Origin: Chitinophagaceae bacterium
GTDB taxonomy: Bacteria; Bacteroidota; Bacteroidia; Chitinophagales; Chitinophagaceae
Assembly (NCBI GenBank): GCA_024103425.1
Contig: JAGFIS010000003.1
Location: 1-64,000 of the forward strand
Direction of reading: 5' to 3'
Length of the DNA: 64,000 nt
A program made the position numbers and the translations under genes. The notes below the pieces were generated by a model. That model saw only the letters and a list, made by a program, of their open reading frames with translations. It made no database searches and was not told the origin of the DNA. Shown in pieces: positions 38,206-46,843 of the stretch (positions within the stretch are counted from its first letter, which is position 1; the number at the start of each line of letters is the position of its first letter).

Positions 38206-41200
38206 ATGAGAAGAATCTCAATCCTCCTGGCTTTGATGCTATTCTGTGTGATAGCGTATCCTCAAAGTCGTACAATTAATGGGAAAGTCATGACCGCGGA
38301 CGGTACGCCCGTTTCTTTTGCTTCTATCACAGAGAAGGGAACGAATAACGGTACTTCTGCAGATGCTGACGGGAACTTTACTTTAGCTGTTAAAAGTAAT
38401 GTTCTGGTCATAACCTCTACGGGTTACGAAACTCAGGAAGTTACTGTAACCGGCAACTCTGTTGAAGTTGTAATGGTACCCTCGGTTCAGAGCATGAGCG
38501 AAGTAATCGTTACAGGGGTTGTGGGTGCAACAGATCCCAAAAAAATGACGGTATCTGTAACCAAGATCGGTGCCGACAAATTAAACAAAGTACCTCCTAC
38601 TTCACTTTCATCTGCTTTGACGGGTAAAGTAGCCGGTGTAAAAGCAACTTCATTTGGAGGTCAGCCCGGCCAGCAAATGGATATCCAGCTGAGAGCCGAC
38701 AACAACCTGCCGAACGTAAGTTCAAGGCCGTTGATTCTGGTAGATGGTGTTATCATGTCGGGAAGCCTGGCAGATATTAACGCCGACGACGTAGAATCAA
38801 TGGAGGTGGTAAAAGGTGCAGCAGCATCAGCATTATACGGGTCACGTGCCGGTAACGGGGTAATCTCTGTAATTACCAAGCGCGGTAAGGGAATCGGATT
38901 AAATGTGCCGCAGGTTACAGTGAGGAATGAATACGGTTTCCAGAATCTGCAGCATTATCTGGATGTAGCAAGGCACCACGCGTATAAACTAGCGCCCGAC
39001 TGGCAGAATTTCATAGGCAGATATACCAAATATGACGGCGTAACGTATCCGTCTGATTATATAGGGGCAGGTTTCAGCCCCGGTATATCCGGGAACAGGT
39101 CAGACGATGCAGATCACTACCTGGATAATGAATATGGTAAGGTGATCAACCAACAGGCTGAATTCTTCAGAACCGGCCACAACATGACTAACTTCGTCTC
39201 GGTTTCTAACCGTTCTGAAAAGAATAATGTGTACCTCTCATTTGAGAACAATCACCAGGAAGGTGTTGTAAAAATGACCGACGGTTACAAGAGACAGAAC
39301 CTGAGGTTTAATATGGACCAGGAAGTGTTCAAATGGTTGAAAGTAAGTGCTTCTAACCTGTGGATCAACAGAAAAGTACAAACTCCCGGTGGCGGCGGTA
39401 CCCTGTTCTATTATATTGCAAGGACTGAAGCTGACGTAGATCTGATGCAGGCCAACCCCGATGGACAGCCTTATTATCTGCGTGTTAACCACTTTAACCA
39501 GGAGGCTACCAACCCGCTCTATCCTTTGTATGCCAGAAAGAATTCTGAAAAAACAAACAGATGGTTAGGTAACTATTCGGCTAATATAAAATTCACCAGG
39601 TGGGCAGATTTGGATATTTCACACTCAATGGAAATCCAGAACGTTAGAACACAAAACGTAACTCCGAAAAATTTCTGGACACAATCCGGCGGTACTCCTG
39701 CTACAATGGGTATGTCTTATACCGGTGGTAGTATGTCACAAGGAACCAGCAGGACGAATAACCAGAACACCCAGGTAACTCTTAACCTGAGCCACAAGTT
39801 TGGAGATTTGATGACAAGGGCTAAGTTGTCGTACTTGTATGAAAATAACGAGTATGTATCTAACTCAATCTCTGCAAGCCAGTTCGTGGTAGACTTCATT
39901 GAGTCGTTTGAGAACTTCAAACAAATCAATGATGCTTACTCCTATAAAGAGGTAGAAAGAGCCCAGAACTATTTCGCGATTGTAGGGTTGGATTATAAAG
40001 GCAAGTATCTGCTGGATGGAATGTTCAGATATGACGGATCATCACTCTTTGGTGAGGATGCACGCTGGAATCCTTATTACAGGTTATCCGGAGCTTACCG
40101 TATTACAGAAGATGTGAAAATCAGCGGAATTGATGAATTGAAAATCCGCGCTGCTCATGGAACTGCAGGTATCCGTCCGGGTTATAACTGGCACTACTCC
40201 CTGTATAACCTGAGCAATGGTAACTCTTCTCCTTCACAAAAAGGTAACCCGGATCTGAAGCCGTCTAAGACTTCTGAAACCGAATTTGGCTTGAATATGA
40301 ACTTTCTCAAGAAATTCACATTTGAAGCTACTTATGCTTATTCTACAACAGACGATCAGTTCCTCAGACAGCCTCTAATTGGAGCCCTGAACGACGGTTT
40401 TACCAGACAATGGATCAATGCCGGATCTGTTAAGTCTAATACTCTTGAGCTTACTTTAGGGGCTAACTGGCTGAGCGGAAAAGATTTTCAATGGAACACC
40501 AATATCGTTTACTCAAGGATTAGACAAAGAATTGGCGATGACCTGCCGATTCCTCCATATCTGTATTCTGATGGAAGTATGGGTGACCAGGATCTGTTCT
40601 ACATCAAGGCCGGCGAGATTTACGGAGTTATGTACGGCTACAAATTTGTCAGAACACTTGCTGATATGGAAAAACAACTTCCTCCCGGAAAATCAATCGG
40701 AGATTATGAAATCAACTCTGAAGGATATGTTATTCCTAAAGGAACACAGGGCACACCGCAGGAGTTGCTGATCAGATATAAAGAAAATGGAGCTGACTGG
40801 TATGGTAAAGTGGGAGACGGAAACCCCGATTTCCTGATGGGTATCTCAAATACACTGACATATAAAGGCCTTTCGCTCTACTTCCTCTTAGACTGGAAAC
40901 AAGGTGGCGATATCTATAATGGTAAAGACCAGCGTCTGGCATTTAACCGTACCAGTGCAAGAATGGATATGTATAATGTACCTCAGAATCAGAAGAAGGC
41001 TTACGATTACTGGTTCCTCGGAGCTTATGACAAGAACGATATCAATCAGTACTGGGTTGAGGATGGCAGCTATCTGAAGATTCGTGAAATTTCATTGAGC
41101 TACAGACTTCCGGGCAGTGTATTAGATAAAATCTTCAACGGGTTTATTAAAGGAGCTGACTTCAAGATTGTTGGAAGAAACCTCTACACCTTCACCAAGT

Positions 41201-41307
41201 ACTCCGGATATGATCCTGAAGTCGGATCATTGAGGATGCCGTATGATGGAATATATATGAATCCGAATTACAGAAATATATCATTGTCACTCGGTCTAAA
41301 CTTCTGA
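38206..41307 (+). CDS. SusC/RagA family TonB-linked outer-membrane transporter
   Basis: A 1033-residue SusC-type receptor. It has a signal peptide (MRRISILL to YPQ), a carboxypeptidase-regulatory-like domain (about 20-100; INGKVMTADGTPVSFASI), a TonB-box region (MSEVIVTG), a plug (about 110-230; LILVDGVIMSG, ALYGSRAGNGVISVITKRG) and a C-terminal barrel ending LSLGLNF. With SusD it imports oligomers, usually glycans or peptides, across the outer membrane using TonB energy. The substrate is not predictable here: no glycoside hydrolase, sensor or sulfatase lies next to it. It is 36 nt upstream of the SusD gene. Confidence 0.95.
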   Translation: MRRISILLALMLFCVIAYPQSRTINGKVMTADGTPVSFASITEKGTNNGTSADADGNFTLAVKSNVLVITSTGYETQEVTVTGNSVEVVMVPSVQSMSEVIVTGVVGATDPKKMTVSVTKIGADKLNKVPPTSLSSALTGKVAGVKATSFGGQPGQQMDIQLRADNNLPNVSSRPLILVDGVIMSGSLADINADDVESMEVVKGAAASALYGSRAGNGVISVITKRGKGIGLNVPQVTVRNEYGFQNLQHYLDVARHHAYKLAPDWQNFIGRYTKYDGVTYPSDYIGAGFSPGISGNRSDDADHYLDNEYGKVINQQAEFFRTGHNMTNFVSVSNRSEKNNVYLSFENNHQEGVVKMTDGYKRQNLRFNMDQEVFKWLKVSASNLWINRKVQTPGGGGTLFYYIARTEADVDLMQANPDGQPYYLRVNHFNQEATNPLYPLYARKNSEKTNRWLGNYSANIKFTRWADLDISHSMEIQNVRTQNVTPKNFWTQSGGTPATMGMSYTGGSMSQGTSRTNNQNTQVTLNLSHKFGDLMTRAKLSYLYENNEYVSNSISASQFVVDFIESFENFKQINDAYSYKEVERAQNYFAIVGLDYKGKYLLDGMFRYDGSSLFGEDARWNPYYRLSGAYRITEDVKISGIDELKIRAAHGTAGIRPGYNWHYSLYNLSNGNSSPSQKGNPDLKPSKTSETEFGLNMNFLKKFTFEATYAYSTTDDQFLRQPLIGALNDGFTRQWINAGSVKSNTLELTLGANWLSGKDFQWNTNIVYSRIRQRIGDDLPIPPYLYSDGSMGDQDLFYIKAGEIYGVMYGYKFVRTLADMEKQLPPGKSIGDYEINSEGYVIPKGTQGTPQELLIRYKENGADWYGKVGDGNPDFLMGISNTLTYKGLSLYFLLDWKQGGDIYNGKDQRLAFNRTSARMDMYNVPQNQKKAYDYWFLGAYDKNDINQYWVEDGSYLKIREISLSYRLPGSVLDKIFNGFIKGADFKIVGRNLYTFTKYSGYDPEVGSLRMPYDGIYMNPNYRNISLSLGLNF

Positions 41308-41343
41308 TCAGGTGTAAAATTTTAAATCCTAAATTGATTAAAG

Positions 41344-42837
41344 ATGAAAACAATCAAAATATTTTTAGTTTTTCTGGCAGTCGTTGTTTTTACGGCCGGG
41401 TGCGATAAAGACCTTCTCGACGTTCCCAACTACAACGACCCGACCTTTGAACAGGTCTTTTCTTCGGGCGAAGATCTGGAGAACTCTGCCAGTGGTTTGG
41501 TAAATATCATTTTCTGGGGTCAGCACGCCTACGGAAGCGTCCAGATGATGCTTGCAGTAGCTGCCGATAATGTTTCCTGCTCCTGGGGTAATGCTGCCAT
41601 GCGTGATATGTCATGGGAACCTCGTAAAGAGTGGGATAATGCTCCGAGCTATTCCAACAAAGGCTTCTTGGCTGCTACATGGAATAGAATGTATGCGGCT
41701 ATCGGGCAGGCCACCAATATCATTAAAGCTATTGACAACGGTGTAGAAATTGGCGAAGGCGGATCCGGAACCAACAGAACCAAAGCAATGGCCAGATATG
41801 CCATGGGTGTTGCTTATGGAACACTCGCGTTGGTATTTGACCAGGCATTTATTGTTGATGAGTCAAAAACGATCGAAGATGCAAGCCTTGAGAAAGCCAG
41901 TCCTTATAATGAAGTAGCAGAAGCTGCATTAGGTTACCTGGATGAAGCAATATCCCTCAGCTCCGGATTCACTGTTCCTGCCAACTGGCTGGGAACCCCA
42001 TCTGACTATAGTGCAGACGATTTCAAAAAGCTGTGTAATACCATGGCTGCTAGAATTCTCTCATATACTCCGCGTAACAAGACAGACAACAATGCAGTAA
42101 ACTGGACAAGGGTTAAGAGCTACGCTGACAATGGTATCACAAGTAATTATGAAATTCTCCAAGACGAGTATGTTGACTGGTATTTTGAAGCAGCAGACTA
42201 TTTAACCTTCAATGGATGGGGAATTACCGATATGTACACAGTTCATATGATGGACCCTACCGTTCAACCCCAGCACTGGGATGATTCACCAAGTTTTCCT
42301 TATCCTCCACAATCAACCAATCCACTTGATAAACGACTCGACTCGGATTTTGAATACGTACCGTCTAACTGGTTTGACCCTGCACGTGGATATTACCACT
42401 TCTCCAGTTATCGTTTCAGTAAATATGATGCTGTGATGGTAAATGCAGACGGCCCTCTTAATGAGGTTTCAAAAGCTGAAAATGATATGCTGCGCGCAGA
42501 AGCAATGGCACACATTGGTTCAGATCTGGCAGGTGCAGCTGCAATCATTAACGCGGGGACTCGGGTAACAAGAGGACAAATGCCTCCTGTTGCTGCAAAT
42601 GCGGATGAAATCTTTGACGCAATTCATCATGAAAGATTCGTGGAAATGTATGTAACCGGTATGGGATTACAATTCTTTGAGATGAGAAAGAACGATCTTT
42701 TACAGAAAGGTACTCCGTTACACATGCCTGTTCCATCAAGCGTTTTGGAAAACCTCGGTATGGCGCCTCCATTCTACACTTTTGGCGGTGTGGCTAATGC
42801 AGATGGAAAGAATACTTCTAACGGCGGATGGCGTTAG
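41344..42837 (+). CDS. SusD/RagB family outer-membrane lipoprotein
   Basis: A 497-residue surface lipoprotein, the substrate-binding lid of the SusC channel. The signal ends in lipobox TAG-C20 followed by DKDLL. The TPR-like helices and the C-terminal RagB/SusD motif (EMYVTGMGLQFFEMRKNDLL) are typical. It is paired with susC and ends at a terminator, so the two form a dedicated two-gene transporter unit. Confidence 0.93.
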   Translation: MKTIKIFLVFLAVVVFTAGCDKDLLDVPNYNDPTFEQVFSSGEDLENSASGLVNIIFWGQHAYGSVQMMLAVAADNVSCSWGNAAMRDMSWEPRKEWDNAPSYSNKGFLAATWNRMYAAIGQATNIIKAIDNGVEIGEGGSGTNRTKAMARYAMGVAYGTLALVFDQAFIVDESKTIEDASLEKASPYNEVAEAALGYLDEAISLSSGFTVPANWLGTPSDYSADDFKKLCNTMAARILSYTPRNKTDNNAVNWTRVKSYADNGITSNYEILQDEYVDWYFEAADYLTFNGWGITDMYTVHMMDPTVQPQHWDDSPSFPYPPQSTNPLDKRLDSDFEYVPSNWFDPARGYYHFSSYRFSKYDAVMVNADGPLNEVSKAENDMLRAEAMAHIGSDLAGAAAIINAGTRVTRGQMPPVAANADEIFDAIHHERFVEMYVTGMGLQFFEMRKNDLLQKGTPLHMPVPSSVLENLGMAPPFYTFGGVANADGKNTSNGGWR

Positions 42838-42863
42838 GCGGTAAATTGATTTTAGCAAATTAT

Positions 42864-42897
42864 AACCCCGGTATTCGTGCCGGGGTTTTTGTTTTTA
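42864..42897 (+). terminator. Rho-independent terminator after the SusC/SusD pair
   Basis: AACCCCGG (42864-42871) and CCGGGGTT (42880-42887) form a perfect 8-bp stem with an 8-nt loop and a T-rich tail. Confidence 0.88.
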
Positions 42898-42982
42898 TGA
42901 TAGCCCCGCCGTTGTTTACCTTTACAGTTAATGCCTGCAGGTGGTTAGCGACAAAATAATTTACTGACTGATACTTTATCTT

Positions 42983-44050
42983 ATGGTTGAAGATGTTTTA
43001 CAACCCGTTTGTACCGCTCTCTTCTCTTTCGGGATGAGTGGCAAGATTTTTCATGCGCCCTTCCTGAAAGTGAGCCCGCGTTACAAGGTAACCGGGGTAT
43101 TAGAACGCTCAAAAAATCTGTCAGAAGGATACTTTGAGGGTGCTAAGATTTACCGTTTGCCGGAGGATATTTGGAATGATGATAAAGTAGAGCTGGTGAT
43201 CGTAACAACACCTAATGCTACACACTACGAATATGCATTAAAGTCATTGGAAGCAGGAAAGCACGTAGTGGTAGAGAAGCCTTTTACTATTACAACAAAA
43301 GAAGGGCACTATCTGGCTGAGGTTGCAGCAAAGAAAAATGTGGTGCTGAGTGTATACCACAACCGGCGCTATGACAGCGATTTCAGAACGATCAGAAAAG
43401 TGATTAACAGTAATGTGTTGGGAGAAATTATGGAAGCAGAGTTCAGATTTGACCGTTATAGGTTGGGACCCGGCAACAAGCTGCATAAAGAAACACCGGG
43501 CCCTGGTTCAGGCAGTCTTTATGATTTAGGCAGCCACCTCATCGATCAGGCGTTGTTGCTTTTCGGCCGGCCGGAAGCGCTCTTTGCCGATATTGAAATT
43601 ATGAGAGAAGGTATCAGAGTGGATGATTATTTTGAACTTACGCTGATGTATGGTAGAAAACGAGTGAAGATTCATTCCACTTATCTGGCGGTAGACACGA
43701 TTCCCGGTTATGCTATTTATGGTACAGTGGGCACATTTATTAAACACAAAACCAATGTGCAGGAAGAGCAGGCATCACAGGGGCTCATGCCTGATACCCC
43801 GGGCTGGGGGGTAGAACCTGAAGGTGAAGCGGGCGTACTGACGAGTGTCGGCCGGGACGGTACGACGTGTGAGATTATTACTTCAGAAATGGGAAACTAT
43901 GGCACGTTTTACGACGAATTGTACGCTGCAATCCGCAACGGAGCACCACCGCCCGTTACAGCTGAAGAAGCGACGAGTGTAATCGAAATTATTGAAAAAG
44001 CCTACCGGAGTAATGCAGAGAAAAGAGTAATATCCATAAGTCGGCAATAG
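42983..44050 (+). CDS. Gfo/Idh/MocA family oxidoreductase
   Basis: A 355-residue NAD(P)-dependent dehydrogenase. The Rossmann start is LFSFGMSGKIFHAPFLK, a variant of GxGxxG that is common in this subgroup. VEKPFT and the C-terminal alpha/beta domain follow. Members act on sugars, inositols or related polyols. It lies downstream of the SusC/SusD terminator and is independently transcribed; a metabolic link to SusC/SusD is only a guess from proximity. Confidence 0.88.
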   Translation: MVEDVLQPVCTALFSFGMSGKIFHAPFLKVSPRYKVTGVLERSKNLSEGYFEGAKIYRLPEDIWNDDKVELVIVTTPNATHYEYALKSLEAGKHVVVEKPFTITTKEGHYLAEVAAKKNVVLSVYHNRRYDSDFRTIRKVINSNVLGEIMEAEFRFDRYRLGPGNKLHKETPGPGSGSLYDLGSHLIDQALLLFGRPEALFADIEIMREGIRVDDYFELTLMYGRKRVKIHSTYLAVDTIPGYAIYGTVGTFIKHKTNVQEEQASQGLMPDTPGWGVEPEGEAGVLTSVGRDGTTCEIITSEMGNYGTFYDELYAAIRNGAPPPVTAEEATSVIEIIEKAYRSNAEKRVISISRQ

Positions 44051-44102
44051 TCAAGCCTTTGTTTTTTGACAACCTTATGATAAAGTAGTCTTTTGATTCT
44101 GA

Positions 44103-44110
44103 TAATTTTG
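44103..44110 (+). promoter_or_regulatory. -7 promoter element of the DUF3817 gene
   Basis: TAATTTTG is an exact match 19 nt before the ATG at 44130. No TTTG is found at -33. Confidence 0.4.
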
Positions 44111-44129
44111 CCCTCTAAAATTTTTGATC

Positions 44130-44456
44130 ATGAATTATTTTACAAATACATCTGTAGGGCGTTTTAGACTGATTGCTATAATTGAGGGTATTTCCTACCT
44201 GGTTTTATTGTTTATAGCTATGCCTCTTAAATATTATTTTGATATGCCTAAGGTTGTTACCTATACAGGCTGGGTACATGGATTATTTTTCATGCTGTAT
44301 ATTGTAACCTTACAGAAAGCATCGAGTGAGAAAGGGTGGCCATTTAAGCGAACTATGGGCTACTTCCTGATGTCGTTTGTTCCTTTCGGTACTTTCTGGG
44401 TGGACAGAAAACTGTACAAAGAAGAAAAAGCTGCTTTAAGTGCCGGACAGGCGTAA
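44130..44456 (+). CDS. DUF3817 family membrane protein
   Basis: A 108-residue integral membrane protein with about three transmembrane segments. It has a GRFRLIAIIEGISYLVLLF start and a WVHGLFFMLYI segment, as in DUF3817. ATG at 44130 is chosen; the frame starts 6 nt earlier with TTG. The function is unknown. Confidence 0.7.
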   Translation: MNYFTNTSVGRFRLIAIIEGISYLVLLFIAMPLKYYFDMPKVVTYTGWVHGLFFMLYIVTLQKASSEKGWPFKRTMGYFLMSFVPFGTFWVDRKLYKEEKAALSAGQA

Positions 44457-44487
44457 TCAGTTTTTACTTGCTACTCTGATGTAAGAA

Positions 44488-44853
44488 TCATTTCCCGAAG
44501 ATCATATAGCTTTTCGGAGCCTCCGGAATGCCTGGATACAGGTTTTCTATCTTGAAGGAGTTTTCATCAATTTTTTCGAAATCCAATGAGAATACAATAT
44601 CATCATCTGTCCAGGCGGGTGTTAATGCTATTTTAGTTGTGTTTGTATTGAAAGAATAGTAAAACGTGTCTTTATAGGAGCTTCCGGATTCTGTTTTGAT
44701 AACCATTTTACGGTTAATAAAATTTAATTGTGATCGTCCGGGAGACGGACCGGCTTCGGTATAAAGTCCGCGAAAAGTGTTTGTTGTATTGTCTTTCTTG
44801 CAAGAACAGAAAATTACCGAAAATTAAACCGTGACCGCCAATGTGTGCTTCAT
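44488..44853 (-). pseudogene. Small lipoprotein gene interrupted by a nonsense codon
   Basis: Reading from an ATG at 44853 (minus strand) gives MKHTLAVTV, then a TAA stop at 44826-44824, then FSVIFCSCKKDN in the same frame. This is what a lipoprotein signal with the lipobox-like CS-C-KKD would look like without the stop. The frame then stays open to the natural end at 44488, which gives 122 codons in total including both stops. The only ATG after the break (44706) would give 72 residues without a signal sequence. The gene is therefore broken, unless the stop is a sequencing error. The function is unknown. Confidence 0.7.
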
Positions 44854-44969
44854 AAAGGTTGCTTTGTTGTAAGGCAATTGAAAGAGGCAAAGTGCTGCAC
44901 TGTTTAAGTATCAGTTAAATTACTGTAAATTGAATGATTGTTCATTAGGTCGTTACGGGTTTTGGGGTT

Positions 44970-44977
44970 TATTTTTG
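44970..44977 (+). promoter_or_regulatory. -7 promoter element of the 45010 gene
   Basis: TATTTTTG is an exact TAnnTTTG match 32 nt before the ATG. No -33 box at normal spacing. Confidence 0.35.
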
Positions 44978-45009
44978 AACCGGTTTAGAGAAATAATAAA
45001 TTCGTTTTT

Positions 45010-45633
45010 ATGAAGAAGGTAGTCTTGTTTTTTCTTTTACTGACAACAGCCGGAGCTTATGCTCAAGGGAAGTTTGATGATGAGGAATTGGCAAAGCAGG
45101 TGAGGCTTCAGCGTTTGTTTACAGGAGGTAGCCTGGCAATGGGTTTCTCAAGTTATAGTACGAACCTGGGGATTTCGCCGCAGTTTGGTTACAGCCTTAC
45201 AGACTGGGCAGATGCCGGAATCAATATCGGAGTAAATTACTTATCGCGCAGAGACTATCAGGTGGGCGGAGATAAACTGCGGCAGACGATGATAGGGCCG
45301 GGGGCATTTGTGAGATTATTTCCGGTGAAATTTCTTTTTGCCTCTGCGCAGTTTGAATACAATTTTATCCACTTCAAATACATACCTGCGCCGGGCAGCA
45401 GTTATACACCGGATAAACTCAATCAAAAGGCCCCAAGCATGCTCCTGGGTGGAGGCTATGCGAGCGGTAGAGAAGGTGGAGGCAATTCATACTATTATTT
45501 CTCTGTTTCATGGGATATCATGGGCGACAGGAACTCGCCGTATATCGACAGTCACGGGCGATCGGTACCTGTATTCAGGGCAGGTTACAACATCGGACTG
45601 TTTCAGGGTAATGGTCGGCGCAACAGGTTTTAA
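45010..45633 (+). CDS. Small outer-membrane beta-barrel protein
   Basis: A 207-residue secreted protein with signal peptide MKKVVLFFLLLTT to AYAQ and eight-stranded-barrel style strands (LFTGGSLAMGFSSYSTNLGISPQFGYSL, FLFASAQFEYNFI). It probably sits in the outer membrane. The role is unknown. It ends 4 nt inside the convergent hemW gene. Confidence 0.6.
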   Translation: MKKVVLFFLLLTTAGAYAQGKFDDEELAKQVRLQRLFTGGSLAMGFSSYSTNLGISPQFGYSLTDWADAGINIGVNYLSRRDYQVGGDKLRQTMIGPGAFVRLFPVKFLFASAQFEYNFIHFKYIPAPGSSYTPDKLNQKAPSMLLGGGYASGREGGGNSYYYFSVSWDIMGDRNSPYIDSHGRSVPVFRAGYNIGLFQGNGRRNRF

Positions 45634-46775
45634 TCAAATAACTCCACTGTAACCCGGTCGGCGAGAAGAATTCCTTTCCGTGAGAGGACAATGTTTTTGT
45701 GCCGTTGGTCAAACCAGTCTGCTGGTAGTTTCTTTAACCGTTCCTCGAACGATTGATTCATCTTATCGGGGAAGTGTTGCCACAGATACTCCCGATCAAT
45801 GCCCTCGATTGTACGAATAGTAGTCAGAATGTACTCATTGAATTTTTGTTGGGAGGTAAGTGTTTCTCTCTCATAAAACGGCTTGCCGTTGTTCACGTAT
45901 TCTATGTAGAGTGCATTATTGGCAATATTCCAATAACGGTTTTCTCCGTCGTATGAATGAGCGGAAGGACCGATACCGAGATATTTTTTCCCTGTCCAGT
46001 AGCTGCTGTTATGCCTGCTGCGGTATCCGGGTAGGGCGAAGTTGGATATCTCATAATGTTCATATCCTGCTTCCTGCAGTTTGCGCATCAGGATTTCAAA
46101 CTGGCGAGCCTGCGTTTCGTTGTCGATGTTTTCTTTCTTCTTTTGCTCAATCATTTTAGCCAGTGCGGTTCGTGGCTCTACTGTCAGGGCGTAACATGAG
46201 ATGTGCGGAATCTTCCTCTTGACCAGCCGGTCAATATTTTCTTCCCAGCCGGCATCTGACAGGTGCGGGATACCAAAGATGAGATCAGCAGAAATATTGG
46301 TGTACCCTGTATTTAAACTCAGGTCTAATGCAGATTCAGCTTGTGCTGCATCATGTGAGCGATTCATCCACTTCAGATCTCTGTCGAAAAAAGACTGGAT
46401 ACCGATGCTCAGGCGGTTGATGCCGGCAGCCTTCCATTCCGACGGCTTTGATCCTGCAATATCATCGGGGTTTGCTTCCAGGGTAATTTCGGCATCAGGC
46501 AATAAGTGATAATTCTTCATGACCGCCTCAATCATTTCTTTGATTTCTCCTGCCGGAAGAATACTGGGTGTCCCGCCGCCGAAATACAAGGTTTCTACCG
46601 GTTCGTCTTGAGAGAGGATAATTCCTGAGAAGCTATTTTTACCCGTGTGTACTTCTATTTCCTTCAGCAATGCACCTGTCATCTCCCCCCTGTGTCTGAG
46701 GGAGGTTGAGAAATGGAAGTTGCAATAGTAACAAGCCTGCTTGCAAAAAGGGATATGTATATATATACCTGCCAA
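45630..46775 (-). CDS. hemW: Radical-SAM heme chaperone HemW
   Basis: A 381-residue radical-SAM protein. The cluster motif is C11-x3-C15-x2-C18-N-F20: the fourth Cys found in true HemN is replaced by Phe, which marks HemW, the heme-insertion chaperone, rather than the oxidase. The GGGTPS motif and the HemN C-terminal domain are present. The start must be TTG at 46775, because no Met precedes the cysteine motif. It shares a tetrapyrrole theme with hemD at 49766, though the strands differ. Confidence 0.9.
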   Translation of the reverse strand: MAGIYIHIPFCKQACYYCNFHFSTSLRHRGEMTGALLKEIEVHTGKNSFSGIILSQDEPVETLYFGGGTPSILPAGEIKEMIEAVMKNYHLLPDAEITLEANPDDIAGSKPSEWKAAGINRLSIGIQSFFDRDLKWMNRSHDAAQAESALDLSLNTGYTNISADLIFGIPHLSDAGWEENIDRLVKRKIPHISCYALTVEPRTALAKMIEQKKKENIDNETQARQFEILMRKLQEAGYEHYEISNFALPGYRSRHNSSYWTGKKYLGIGPSAHSYDGENRYWNIANNALYIEYVNNGKPFYERETLTSQQKFNEYILTTIRTIEGIDREYLWQHFPDKMNQSFEERLKKLPADWFDQRHKNIVLSRKGILLADRVTVELFD

Positions 46776-46843
46776 CTACTGTAGAACAATTAAAAAGCGA
46801 TTCCCGATTTTGATAAAATCAAATTAGTTTTGATTCCATTAAA

